The position numbers were made by a program, and so were the translations under genes. Shown here one piece after another: positions 40,602 to 49,274 of a stretch of 64,000 nucleotides of DNA. Under the pieces are notes generated by a model. The model had not been told where the DNA came from. It worked only from the letters and a program-made list of their open reading frames with translations, and did not search any database. Numbering within the stretch: the stretch's first letter is position 1; each line of letters opens with the position of its first letter. The stretch is from Actinocatenispora sp963815125 (GTDB lineage Bacteria; Actinomycetota; Actinomycetes; Mycobacteriales; Micromonosporaceae): assembly GCA_963815125.1 (NCBI GenBank), contig CAWFFM010000003.1, forward strand, positions 558,001 through 622,000. Reading direction: 5' to 3'.

Positions 40602-41311
40602 GCGGCGCTCCGGTCGGCGTCGGCGGTCAACTGCAGGAAGGTCTGTTCCAGGCTGCGGCCCTGGTTGAGTTCATCGACGGTGCCCTGGACGAGCACCCGG
40701 CCGCGGCCGATCATCACGATCCGGTCGGCGACCTGCTCCACCTCGTGCAGCAGGTGCGAACTGAGCAGTACCGCGCAGCCGGAGTCGGCGAGGGAGCGCA
40801 GCAGCCCCCGCATCCACCGGATGCCCTGCGGGTCCAGCCCGTTCGCCGGTTCGTCCAGGATGAGCACCTCAGGTCGGCCGAGCAGCGCATGGCCGATACC
40901 GAGCCGTTGCCGCATGCCGAGCGAGTACCCGCCGACGGCACGGCTGCCCTCCCGGCCGGTGAGCCCGACCAGGTCGAAAATCTCCTCGACCCGGGACGCC
41001 GGCAGGCCGAGGACCGTTGCGCCCAGGGTCAGTACCTCACGGCCGGTACGGCCCGGGTGCTGCGCGCCCGCGTCGAGCAGTGTGCCGACCCGGTAGGCGG
41101 GGCAGTCCAGTTCGGCGTACCGCCGGCCCAGTACCGTCGCCGAGCCCGAGTGCGGCCGGCTGAGCCCGACCAGGATGCGCAGGGCCGTGGACTTGCCGGC
41201 CCCGTTGGGGCCGAGGAAACCGGTGATGCTGCCCGCCCCGACGGTGAAGGACACGGCGTCGAGTGCCTTCACACCTTTGTAGATCTTGGTGACGTGACTG
41301 AATTCGATCAT
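40598..41311 (-). CDS. ABC exporter ATP-binding protein
   Basis: A 237-residue ATPase with Walker A GPNGAGKST, signature YSLGMRQRLG (degenerate LSGGQ), Walker B VLILDEPANGLDP and the H-loop SSHLLHEV. It belongs to the CcmA/DrrA group that drives ABC-2 permeases. It is the first gene of a two-gene leftward operon. Confidence 0.92.
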   Translation of the reverse strand: MIEFSHVTKIYKGVKALDAVSFTVGAGSITGFLGPNGAGKSTALRILVGLSRPHSGSATVLGRRYAELDCPAYRVGTLLDAGAQHPGRTGREVLTLGATVLGLPASRVEEIFDLVGLTGREGSRAVGGYSLGMRQRLGIGHALLGRPEVLILDEPANGLDPQGIRWMRGLLRSLADSGCAVLLSSHLLHEVEQVADRIVMIGRGRVLVQGTVDELNQGRSLEQTFLQLTADADRSAA

Positions 41312-41471
41312 GTGTCGAGTCCACCGGAAACCCGGGCACCGGTCATCGGACCGGGGTCGCGGGTGCCGCCGCTCAGGGCCGAGGCCGACCGGCTCGGCTG
41401 TCGACCATCGGCCACGGGATGTCGACCCAGGTCGCTAGGACCCGGTGACCTCCGTCCCTAGGCTGTGGCCC

Positions 41472-42671
41472 GTGGACGACGGTACGGACGACCGGCCGGC
41501 CCTGGACGGGCCCGCCATCGCGCTGCGCTATGTGTGTGCCGGGCTGCCGATGCTGTTCAACGGCGTCCTCCTGGTCTGGGTCGTCGCCCATGACAGCGCC
41601 CGGCTGTCCGGCGCGCTGATCGATGTGGCGCTGGGTCTGGTCGGGCTGGCGCTGATGCGGTGGCGCCGGCGGTGGCCGGAACCGGTCGCGCTGCTGACGG
41701 CGCTGCTGACCGCGTACTCCTCGGTGGCCACCGGCCCCGCGCAGGTCGCGTACGTGTCCCTGTGCACGAACCGACGCTGGCGTCGGTTCGTCCCGGTCGC
41801 GGCGGTGTCCTGGCTGTGTCTGGCGGCGCGGTCGAGCTGGCACGGCATCGAGCAGGCGACGGTGGTCTCGGTGGTGGCCGGCACCGCCGTGCTCGGCGGA
41901 CTGACCGTGTTCGGCCTGTACCTGCGTGGCCGCCGGGACCTCGCCGCGTCGGCGCGTGCGGCCGCGCTGAACGCGGAGCGGGCCCAGCAGCAGCTCGTCG
42001 AACAGGCCAAACTGGCCGAGCGGGCGCAGATCGCCCGGGAGATGCACGATGTGCTGGCACACCGGATCTCCCTGCTGGCGATGCTCGCCGGTGGCCTGGC
42101 GTACCGCACCGACCTGAGCGCCGAGGAGACCCGCGACGCGGCGCTGACGATCCAGGAGAACGCGCACCAGTCGCTCAACGAACTACGTACCGTGCTGCGT
42201 ACGCTCCGGCCCGACGCTGGCTCGCAGACACCGCAACCGACCCTCGCCGACCTCGACGCGCTGTTCGACGAGGTGCGTGTCGCAGGTCAGCAGGTCGACG
42301 TGGACGACACCATCAGCCGGCGCGAGTTGCTGCCCGGACAGACCGGCCGGCACGCGTACCGGATCGTGCAGGAGGCCCTGACGAACGCGCGCAAGCATGC
42401 GCCCGGTAGCCGGGTGACCGCCCAGCTTGCCGGGTCACCGGGCGACGTACTCCGGATCCGGCTCAGTAACCCGATCACCGCTCCGCCGGCGGCGGCGCCG
42501 CGCGATGCCCAGGGCCGGGCCCGTGCGGGTGGGCGCCCCGGACAGGTACCGGGCGGGGGACTCGGCCTGGTCGGTCTCGCGGAGCGCACCCGGATGGCCG
42601 GTGGCGCCATCCAGCACACCGACGAGGACGGGTACTTCGTGCTCGACGTCCGACTGCCGTGGGAGGCCTGA
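41472..42671 (+). CDS. NarL-type sensor histidine kinase
   Basis: A 399-residue kinase with five or so N-terminal membrane helices (no large extracytoplasmic sensor), a coiled segment (ARAAALNAERAQQQLVEQAK), a HisKA_3 domain with the phospho-acceptor His192 (REMHDVLAHRIS), and an ATPase domain (YRIVQEALTNARKHAPG, GGGLGLVGLAERTR). GTG 41472 is chosen over GTG 41445: TAGGCT ends 7-8 nt before it, the pattern of a leaderless actinobacterial mRNA. The gene is divergent from the ABC exporter and followed by its response regulator. Confidence 0.88.
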   Translation: MDDGTDDRPALDGPAIALRYVCAGLPMLFNGVLLVWVVAHDSARLSGALIDVALGLVGLALMRWRRRWPEPVALLTALLTAYSSVATGPAQVAYVSLCTNRRWRRFVPVAAVSWLCLAARSSWHGIEQATVVSVVAGTAVLGGLTVFGLYLRGRRDLAASARAAALNAERAQQQLVEQAKLAERAQIAREMHDVLAHRISLLAMLAGGLAYRTDLSAEETRDAALTIQENAHQSLNELRTVLRTLRPDAGSQTPQPTLADLDALFDEVRVAGQQVDVDDTISRRELLPGQTGRHAYRIVQEALTNARKHAPGSRVTAQLAGSPGDVLRIRLSNPITAPPAAAPRDAQGRARAGGRPGQVPGGGLGLVGLAERTRMAGGAIQHTDEDGYFVLDVRLPWEA

Positions 42672-42675
42672 AACG

Positions 42676-43323
42676 GTGACACGACTGGTGATCGTGGACG
42701 ACGACGCGATGGTACGGACGGGACTGCGGCTCATCCTCGGCGGCGAACCGGACCTGGAACTCGTCGGCGAGGCCGGCGACGGCCGGGAGGCGATGACGGT
42801 GATCGGTGACCTGCGACCCGATGTCGTACTGATGGACATCCGGATGCCGCACCAGGACGGACTGACCACCACCGAACTGCTGCTGGCCCGGCCGGACCCG
42901 CCGCGGATCCTGGTACTCACCACCTTCGACGCCGACGACATGGTGCTGCGTGCGCTGCGTTCCGGTGCCGGGGGTTTCCTGCTGAAGGACACACCACCGG
43001 CGAAGATGGTCGAGGCGGTACGTGCCGTGGCGGCCGGCGAGCCGGTGCTCTCGCCGAGCGTCACCTACCAGCTGATCGCCGCGGCGACCGGCGGGCATGA
43101 GCCGTCGCGCCCGCAGGCCCGGCGGGAACTGGCCGCACTCACCGAACGGGAACGGGAGGTCGCGATCGAGGTGGCCCGGGGCCGCTCGAACGGTGAGATC
43201 GCCGAGTGCCTGTACATGAGCGTGGCGACGGTGAAGGCCAACGTGACCCGGATCTTCGCCAAGTTGGGTACGGTCAACCGGGTCCACGTGGCGATGAAGG
43301 TACGCGACGCGGGCCTGCTCTGA
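42676..43323 (+). CDS. NarL-family response regulator
   Basis: A 215-residue regulator with a canonical receiver (VDDD, phospho-acceptor D54 in LMDIRMP, TTFD, LLKDT) and a LuxR helix-turn-helix (LTEREREVAIEVARGRSNGE, IAECLYMSVATVKANVTRIF). GTG 42676 has GGGAGG 9 nt upstream, inside the end of the kinase gene. It contrasts with the degenerate receiver at 4439. Probable target: the adjacent ABC exporter. Confidence 0.92.
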   Translation: MTRLVIVDDDAMVRTGLRLILGGEPDLELVGEAGDGREAMTVIGDLRPDVVLMDIRMPHQDGLTTTELLLARPDPPRILVLTTFDADDMVLRALRSGAGGFLLKDTPPAKMVEAVRAVAAGEPVLSPSVTYQLIAAATGGHEPSRPQARRELAALTEREREVAIEVARGRSNGEIAECLYMSVATVKANVTRIFAKLGTVNRVHVAMKVRDAGLL

Positions 43324-43331
43324 GCGGAGTG

Positions 43332-44141
43332 CTACCCGGCCCGGTACAGCACCGGGTTGCGGGGCGTGTCCGGCACCTGGCCGGGCCGTACGCCGGGCAT
43401 CCAGGACAGGTCGGCCCGTTGGTTGTCGTTGGCCGGTGCACAGATACGGATGTCCGCGTCCATGTAGATGATCGTCATCACGCGGCGGGGTGTGTCTGTG
43501 CTGTTGGGCCGTGCGTGGTGGAAGGTCCATCCGAAGTGGAAGCTCGCCTCGCCGAGGGCGTAGGGGTCGTCGACGACCTCGAATCCCCGGTCTGCGACGG
43601 TCGCCGCGAGGGCGGCCTCCGACTCGTCGCTGATCGCGAGATCCCGGCCGAAGTCGACCAGGTGGCTGCCCGCGGCGAAGGCCAGGGGTCCCATCTCCTC
43701 GGTGGTGGCCTGCAGCGGAATCCACACGGTGCACACCCGGTCGGTGGACAGCGGCCAGTAGTACTGGTCGGCGTGCCAGGGCGTGATGCCGCCGCCGGCC
43801 TCCTTGTACAGCGCCTGGTCGTGGTAGAGCCGCACCGCCCGCACCCCCAGCAGGTCCGCGGCGAGCTGCGCGAGACGGCGGGAGAAGACCAGTTCACGGA
43901 CCCGCTCGTCGTGCTCCCAGAGGTTGACGACCTGGAGGAACGCCCGGTCGTAGGTGGACCGTTCGGACAGCGGCAGGTGCATGGTGTTCAGCTCGATCAC
44001 CTTGCCGGTGACCACGGGCTCGTACGCGTCGATCGTGGCAGCGTCCAGCACGCCGGGCAGACGGATGAAGCCGTCCTTCGCGAACCGTTCGGGTGCGTCG
44101 GGCTCCAGCGGGTACGGAACGTTCAGCAAGGGGGGTGGCAT
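43332..44141 (-). CDS. Phytanoyl-CoA dioxygenase (PhyH) family protein
   Basis: A 269-residue Fe(II)/2-oxoglutarate-type oxygenase. The iron triad is visible: H123-A-D125 (TPWHADQYYW) and a distal His (H208 or H209, TFHHARPN), with Arg220 as probable 2-oxoglutarate ligand. Family members hydroxylate lipids or natural products; the substrate here is unknown. ATG 44141 is preceded by GAAGGGA, which rules out the longer upstream frame. It is convergent with the response regulator, 8 nt apart. Confidence 0.87.
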   Translation of the reverse strand: MPPPLLNVPYPLEPDAPERFAKDGFIRLPGVLDAATIDAYEPVVTGKVIELNTMHLPLSERSTYDRAFLQVVNLWEHDERVRELVFSRRLAQLAADLLGVRAVRLYHDQALYKEAGGGITPWHADQYYWPLSTDRVCTVWIPLQATTEEMGPLAFAAGSHLVDFGRDLAISDESEAALAATVADRGFEVVDDPYALGEASFHFGWTFHHARPNSTDTPRRVMTIIYMDADIRICAPANDNQRADLSWMPGVRPGQVPDTPRNPVLYRAG

Positions 44142-44236
44142 TCTGCGTTCCCTTCGGACGGGTGCCGGATCGGCGGGAGCGTGGCCGATCCGCATGAGGG
44201 TAGTCGGCTGAGGGGGCGTACCGGCTGGTACGTGGG

Positions 44237-44258
44237 CTATCCACAGGTATTGTCCACA
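44237..44258 (+). promoter_or_regulatory. Two DnaA-box-like direct repeats
   Basis: CTATCCACA (44237-44245) and TTGTCCACA (44250-44258) lie 13 bp apart in the AT-richer gap between the PhyH and GH15-like genes. TTGTCCACA is the form preferred by streptomycete DnaA. Only two boxes and no AT-rich unwinding element mean this is not an origin; DnaA titration, DnaA control of a promoter, or chance are possible. Confidence 0.35.
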
Positions 44259-44340
44259 GATTTCGTACGGTTCTTTCTTTATTCGGTCGATGCCGATAGC
44301 GTGTCGCCTCAGGTCGGACATCCATGCCGTGAGGTGATCG

Positions 44341-46257
44341 GTGATGGCAGGTCAGCGCGGGCTCGTCCGTCGACGCAGCATCGGTATGGGAACGGTGGTG
44401 ACGATGATGGCTGCGTTGGTGTCCGGCACAGTGACAGGCGGTCCGGCGATGGCGCAGGCAGCGGCGGGCGGGCCGGACCGTCAACTCGACCACAGCAGTG
44501 CGCTCTACCTGCTGACCGGCCCGGACCATGCGGCGGCCCAGGAGTTCCGCACCGCGGGCGGGCGGCTGCACACCCTGAGCGCCTTCGTGGTGAGCAAGGC
44601 ATCGGTGGGCACCGTCGAGGTCTCGGTACGCAGCCGGGTCGACGACCCGACCAGCGCGGTGCTCGACACGAGCGTCGACATCGCGGCGCTGGGCGGTTCG
44701 GGCAGTGGCTGGATCAAGGTCCCGGTCGATGCCGCGGTCACCCCGGACCAGCTCTACTACCTGGTCCTCCAGGCCAACGGCACCAACGACACGGTGGTCT
44801 GGAACGGCACCACGGCGGCGGTGGCCGGTGCGCTGCCGAGCTGGAACTACGACCGGTCCTACTGGGGCGGCTGGCACCAGGAGACCGGTCGGCATCTGGC
44901 GTTCGGCGTCGACCTTTCCGGCGCGGACGACTGCTCGGCCAGCAACACCTGTTACCGCTCGATACCGCCGGAGGACCTGGCGGTCTACACCACGGGCCTG
45001 ATCGGAAACGCCGACCATGTGGTCGCGCTGACCCCGCTGGAGGCGGCCGGCGCACGCTACGTTCCGGGCAGCAACGTGCTGAAGCTGCCGGACGGTCGGT
45101 GGCGTTACCTGCCGGCCGGTGCCAGCGAGCCGGTCACCGTACCGGCCGGTGATCCCGGTGCCAGCGCAGACATCCGGGAGAGTCGGGCGTGGCTGGCCGC
45201 CGGGCGGGTGCCGGGCCGTACCGGTCAGCAGCGGCAGATGAGCGCGCGGGCGCTGTTGGACCTGCGGCTGCTCACCCAACGCAACGGTGCCGTGGCGGCC
45301 GCCTGGTACCGGATCTGGGCCTACTCCTGGCCGCGGGACGCGAGCTTCGTGGCGGTGGCACTGGCCCGTACCGGACACCTCGCGGAGGCACACCAGATCC
45401 TCCAGTTCACCGCGGGCACCCAGCGCGCCGACGGCACCTGGGAGGCCCGTACGACGCTGGACGGCGCCGGCCCGCCGGACGACCGGCACTGGCAGCTGGA
45501 CGGCAATGGTTGGGTGCCATGGGCGGTCTGGCAGTACGCCCGGGCCGCCGCCGGGCACCGGGACCAGATCCGGCAGCTCTACCCGACGGTGCGCCGGGCC
45601 GCCGACTACGCCGCGGCGAGCCTGGACTCCGACGGTCTCCCGCCGGCCAGCCCGGACTACTGGGAGACGGCAACCGACACGCCGAACCTGGGCACGGCCG
45701 CGCCGCTGCTGGCCGGCCTGCGCTCCGCCGTCGACCTGGCCCACCGCTACGGCGAACCGGCCGACGCCGAGCGTTGGCAGCGGGCCGCCGACCGGCTCGC
45801 GGTGGGCATCCGGAACACCTTCGGTCGCAACGGCTACCAGCGGACGGTCACCGACGGCAGTGGTCTGGACTCGGCCATCGCGTTCATGGCCGCACCGTTC
45901 AATGTGGCGCCGGACGGACTCGCGGGCGACCTGCAGCACAGTTTCGAGGTGCTGCGACGCCCCAACGGCGGCGTCGTACCGGGGGAGAACTGGCAGCACA
46001 CCGCCACCTGGACGCCGGAGACGATGTTCTTCGCGCTCGCCTGGTCGGGCACCGGACCGACCGCGGACCACCGGCGGGCCGGCGAACTGGTGGACTGGCT
46101 CGCGCAGCACCGGACCGTACTGGGCGCGCTGCCGGAGCAGATCGACGAGCAGGGCGCACCGGCGTCGGTGGCGCCGCTGGCCTGGACAGGTTCGCTGGAA
46201 CTGCTCACCGTGGGGCAGTTGGACGGCCATCAGGTCCCCGTACCGCCGGCCCCGTGA
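44341..46257 (+). CDS. Secreted GH15-like glycoside hydrolase
   Basis: A ~638-residue exported protein. After a signal peptide (RRRSIGMGTVVTMMAALVSG, then an Ala-rich stretch cut near AMAQA) there is a ~170-residue beta-sandwich-like region, a linker and an alpha/alpha-barrel catalytic domain from about residue 290. RIWAYSWPRDASFVAVALAR resembles the glucoamylase/GH15 substrate-binding motif, and GENWQHTATWTPETMFFALA contains a plausible catalytic Glu. The substrate is probably an alpha-glucan or related polymer, but this is inferred from fold. GTG 44341 or ATG 44344, after GAGG, are equally likely starts. Confidence 0.7.
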   Translation: MMAGQRGLVRRRSIGMGTVVTMMAALVSGTVTGGPAMAQAAAGGPDRQLDHSSALYLLTGPDHAAAQEFRTAGGRLHTLSAFVVSKASVGTVEVSVRSRVDDPTSAVLDTSVDIAALGGSGSGWIKVPVDAAVTPDQLYYLVLQANGTNDTVVWNGTTAAVAGALPSWNYDRSYWGGWHQETGRHLAFGVDLSGADDCSASNTCYRSIPPEDLAVYTTGLIGNADHVVALTPLEAAGARYVPGSNVLKLPDGRWRYLPAGASEPVTVPAGDPGASADIRESRAWLAAGRVPGRTGQQRQMSARALLDLRLLTQRNGAVAAAWYRIWAYSWPRDASFVAVALARTGHLAEAHQILQFTAGTQRADGTWEARTTLDGAGPPDDRHWQLDGNGWVPWAVWQYARAAAGHRDQIRQLYPTVRRAADYAAASLDSDGLPPASPDYWETATDTPNLGTAAPLLAGLRSAVDLAHRYGEPADAERWQRAADRLAVGIRNTFGRNGYQRTVTDGSGLDSAIAFMAAPFNVAPDGLAGDLQHSFEVLRRPNGGVVPGENWQHTATWTPETMFFALAWSGTGPTADHRRAGELVDWLAQHRTVLGALPEQIDEQGAPASVAPLAWTGSLELLTVGQLDGHQVPVPPAP

Positions 46258-46356
46258 GCCGCGGTCGGCCGTCGGCCTCCCACCGGTGGTCGGGGATCGG
46301 CGGCACCGTCCTGCGCCGCTGCCCGGGGCGGGTAGCGGGTCTGGGAGAGTGGAGCC

Positions 46357-47064
46357 GTGACTGAGCAGCACGGGAGCCGGGCCACCCTGGACAAGCAGCC
46401 GCACGAGGTGGCCGCCATGTTCGACGGGGTGGCGGACCGCTACGACCTGACCAACACGGTGCTGTCCTTCGGCCAGGACCGGCTGTGGCGGCGCGCCACC
46501 CGACGGGCGTTGGATCTCGGGTCGGGTGACCGGTGCCTGGATCTCGCCGCCGGAACCGGCGTGTCCTCGGTGGAGCTGGCGCGCTCCGGTGCCACGGTGC
46601 TCGCCGCGGACTTCTCGTTGGGCATGCTGCGCCACGGGCAGGCGGTGGGCCGTGCCGTGCCGTTGCTCGCGGCCGACGCGATGGCGTTGCCGTTCGCCGA
46701 CCGGAGTTTCGACGCGGTGACCATCTCGTTCGGGCTGCGCAACGTGGCCGACATCGACCGCGCGTTGGCGGAACTGGCCCGGGTGACCCGACCGGGCGGG
46801 CGATTGGTGGTCTGCGAGTTCAGCCATCCGACATTCCGGCCGTTCCGTACCGTGTACGAGGAGTACCTGATGGGTGCCCTACCGCGGGTGGCGCGGCGGG
46901 TGTCGTCGAATCCGGACGCCTACGTGTACCTGGCCGAGTCGATCCAGGCGTGGCCGGACCAGGCGGCGCTGGCGGAACGGATCGGTGCGGCCGGCTGGGG
47001 TCGGGTGGCGTGGCGGAACATGTCCGGCGGCATCGTGGCACTGCACCGGGCGACCCGCGACTGA
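46357..47064 (+). CDS. menG: Demethylmenaquinone methyltransferase
   Basis: A 235-residue UbiE/MenG methyltransferase that completes menaquinone by SAM-dependent C-methylation. Diagnostic features: FDGVADRYDLTNTVLSFGQD at the N-terminus, motif I CLDLAAGTGVSS, then FGLRNVADIDRALAELARVTRPGG and the late motif EFSHPTFRPF. The gene stands between unrelated genes and the quinone-reductase/nuo block, a neighbourhood also found in streptomycetes. Start GTG 46357 has weak GGAG upstream. Confidence 0.92.
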   Translation: MTEQHGSRATLDKQPHEVAAMFDGVADRYDLTNTVLSFGQDRLWRRATRRALDLGSGDRCLDLAAGTGVSSVELARSGATVLAADFSLGMLRHGQAVGRAVPLLAADAMALPFADRSFDAVTISFGLRNVADIDRALAELARVTRPGGRLVVCEFSHPTFRPFRTVYEEYLMGALPRVARRVSSNPDAYVYLAESIQAWPDQAALAERIGAAGWGRVAWRNMSGGIVALHRATRD

Positions 47065-47250
47065 TCCCGGCGGGGTCCCCTGACAGCCATCTCCGCCGTG
47101 GTGACATGGTAGGCGGGTGGGGTGGTTTGTGCCGGAGCGCGTTTCGGCCACACCGACCCCTGCCGGGGCCGCAGTTCATGATCATCTCGGGGGGACGTCG
47201 CAGTCATGCAGTGAGGTACCCCTGACCCGCGGCGGCTCCGTGCTGCGTCC

Positions 47251-47256
47251 TAGACT
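47251..47256 (+). promoter_or_regulatory. -10 element upstream of the quinone reductase/nuo block
   Basis: TAGACT (47251-47256) fits the actinobacterial TANNNT -10. The start point would be near 47263, immediately before the Rex-like operator. No convincing -35 is seen at 16-18 nt. The 260-bp gap from 47065 shows no gene. Confidence 0.45.
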
Positions 47257-47269
47257 CCATATCGGCGCT

Positions 47270-47285
47270 CGTGAAAGTCTTCACA
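47270..47285. promoter_or_regulatory. Rex-like redox operator
   Basis: CGTGAAAGTCTTCACA matches the Rex operator consensus TGTGAAnnnnTTCACA known from Streptomyces in all but the first base; the GTGAA/TTCAC arms are perfect. It lies about 7-22 nt after the predicted start point and 40 nt before the flavoprotein gene that precedes nuoA. Rex, the NADH/NAD+ sensor, controls nuo and other respiratory genes in streptomycetes, so the match is also functionally sensible. rex itself is not in the window. Confidence 0.65.
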
Positions 47286-47324
47286 AGCAGCCCGATCGCC
47301 CCATCGATCGTTTGAGAGGTCGTT

Positions 47325-48752
47325 GTGACCGACTCCGGCAGTACACAGGCCACCGGCACGCAGCCCGACGGCGCCCCCGAGGGCGGTCCTGCGCAGGGCA
47401 GCGCACCCGGGAACAGAGACAGCGACACCGCCGGCACGACGCGGCGGCGCAGCGCGGCGGCCGGTGAGGTGACCCCGGCGTCCCGTCGTGGCGACGCCGA
47501 CGTGATCGTGGTCGGTGCCGGTCCGGGCGGCTCCGCCGCGGCGTACTACCTCGCCCAGCACGGGCTCGACGTCCTCCAACTGGAGAAGACCGAGTTCCCG
47601 CGTGAGAAGGTGTGCGGCGACGGCATGACACCGCGCTCGGTCAAGCAGCTGATCAAGATGGGCGTGGACATCAACGCGCCCGGCTGGCTGCGCAACAAGG
47701 GTCTGCGGGTGGTGGGTGGCGGCATCCGGCTGGAGCTGGACTGGCCGGACCTGGCCACCTACCCCGACTTCGGGCTGACCCGTACCCGCCTGGACTTCGA
47801 CGAACTGCTGTCCGAGCGGGCGGTCGGCGCCGGCACCCGGCTGCAGACCAACACCAACGTGACCGGTCCGGTCACCGACGCCGCGGGCCGCGTCGTCGGG
47901 GTGCGGGCCACCGTCGGCTCGGACAAGGAGCCGGTCGAATACCGGGCGCCGCTGGTGCTCGCCGCGGACGGGGTCTCCGGCCGGTTCGCCCTGTCGATGG
48001 GCATCGCCAAGCGCGAGGACCGCCCGATCGGCGTCGCGGTACGCCGCTACTACCAGAGCGAGGCGCGCACCAACGACGAGTACCTGGAGTCGTGGCTGGA
48101 GCTGCGCGACGGCCGCACCGGCCAGGACAACCTGCTGCCCGGCTACGGCTGGATCTTCGGACTCGGCGACGGCCGGGTCAACGTCGGGCTCGGCGTGCTG
48201 AACTCCTCGTCCAGCTTCGGGCAGGCCAACTACCGGCAGATGCTGACCGACTGGCTGGCCAGCATGCCGGAAGAGTGGACGATGCACGACGAGCAGTACG
48301 CCGACGGCCCGATCCGGGGCGCGGCCCTGCCGATGGGGTTCAACCGGGTACCGCACTACACCCGCGGCATGATGCTGGTCGGAGACTCCGGCGGCATGGT
48401 CAACCCGTTCAACGGCGAGGGCATCGCGTACGCGATGGAGTCCGGTGAGCTGGCCGCCGAGATCGCGGTGGACGCACTGTCCCGCGCCGCCGGCCCGGCC
48501 CGGGAACGGGCCCTGCGCTACTACCCGCGTGAGCTGTCGCACCGTTACGGCGGCTACTACCGGCTGGGTGGCTGGTTCGTGAAGCTGATCGGCAACCCGC
48601 AGGTCATGAAGCTGTGCACCAAGCACGGCATGCCTCATCCGATGCTGATGCGCTTCGTACTGAAGCTCCTGGCGAACCTCACCGACCCACGTGGAGGGGA
48701 CTCGATGGACCGAATCATCAACACGTTGACGCGTGTCGCTCCCGCTGTGTAA
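47325..48752 (+). CDS. FAD-dependent geranylgeranyl-reductase-family protein (menaquinone reductase-like)
   Basis: A 475-residue flavoprotein with a disordered Gly/Ser/Arg-rich N-terminal extension (~55 residues), FAD-binding VVGAGPGGSAAAYYL, the family motif EKVCGDGMTPRSV and GDSGGMVNPFNGEGI near the C-terminal third. It belongs to the geranylgeranyl reductase family; mycobacterial MenJ, which saturates one isoprene unit of menaquinone, is the closest known role. Position between menG and nuoA fits quinone-tail reduction. GTG 47325 has AGAGG 5 nt upstream. It probably belongs to the Rex-controlled block. Confidence 0.87.
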   Translation: MTDSGSTQATGTQPDGAPEGGPAQGSAPGNRDSDTAGTTRRRSAAAGEVTPASRRGDADVIVVGAGPGGSAAAYYLAQHGLDVLQLEKTEFPREKVCGDGMTPRSVKQLIKMGVDINAPGWLRNKGLRVVGGGIRLELDWPDLATYPDFGLTRTRLDFDELLSERAVGAGTRLQTNTNVTGPVTDAAGRVVGVRATVGSDKEPVEYRAPLVLAADGVSGRFALSMGIAKREDRPIGVAVRRYYQSEARTNDEYLESWLELRDGRTGQDNLLPGYGWIFGLGDGRVNVGLGVLNSSSSFGQANYRQMLTDWLASMPEEWTMHDEQYADGPIRGAALPMGFNRVPHYTRGMMLVGDSGGMVNPFNGEGIAYAMESGELAAEIAVDALSRAAGPARERALRYYPRELSHRYGGYYRLGGWFVKLIGNPQVMKLCTKHGMPHPMLMRFVLKLLANLTDPRGGDSMDRIINTLTRVAPAV

Positions 48753-48898
48753 AGGGGTGTGTCGGGTATTCCGCCCGGGAGACCCCCGCCATCAGCGGAG
48801 CAGCCGACGCGCAATAGGGTGAGTCGGTTTTCCGATCGCAGAGAGTAAAGGCAGACGCGCGCGCCCGGTGCGGCGCGCCGGGAACTGGAGACAAGGCG

Positions 48899-49258
48899 AT
48901 GTCGATCGCGCCGTACGTGCCGATTGCAGGACTGTTGGTCCTGGGCACTCTGTTCGCGCTGTTCTCCTGCGCCATGGCGCCTCTGGTCGGACCCAAGCGC
49001 TACAACCGGGCCAAGCTGGAGGCGTACGAGTGCGGGATCGAGCCCGCGCCCGCACCGTCGGGCCGCTTCCCGATCAAGTACTACCTGACCGCGATGCTGT
49101 TCATCGTCTTCGACATCGAGATCATCTTCCTGTACCCGTGGGCGGTCACCTTCGACCAGCTCGGCGTGTTCGGGTTCGTCGAGATGCTGCTGTTCATCGT
49201 GACCGTGTTCATCGCGTACGCCTATGTCTGGCGGCGCGGCGGCCTGGACTGGGACTGA
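48899..49258 (+). CDS. nuoA: NADH-quinone oxidoreductase subunit A
   Basis: A 119-residue membrane subunit of complex I with three helices. YECGIEP and the FDIEIIFLYPW loop are the conserved NuoA signatures, the latter near the quinone-channel/proton interface. ATG 48899 follows GGAGACAAGG. It is the first of 14 consecutive nuo genes. In the 146-bp gap before it, TAGGGT is a possible -10, but no operator is evident. Confidence 0.96.
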   Translation: MSIAPYVPIAGLLVLGTLFALFSCAMAPLVGPKRYNRAKLEAYECGIEPAPAPSGRFPIKYYLTAMLFIVFDIEIIFLYPWAVTFDQLGVFGFVEMLLFIVTVFIAYAYVWRRGGLDWD

Positions 49259-49274
49259 AAGGGCGTGTGAAGCC

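Noticed and set aside
44237..44258. Chromosomal replication origin
   Set aside because: Only two DnaA-like boxes, no AT-rich element and no dnaA/dnaN neighbours.
43894..46827. A 977-codon minus-strand frame opposite the GH15-like and menG genes
   Set aside because: Low-complexity composition, no motif and no ribosome-binding site; the plus-strand genes explain the region.
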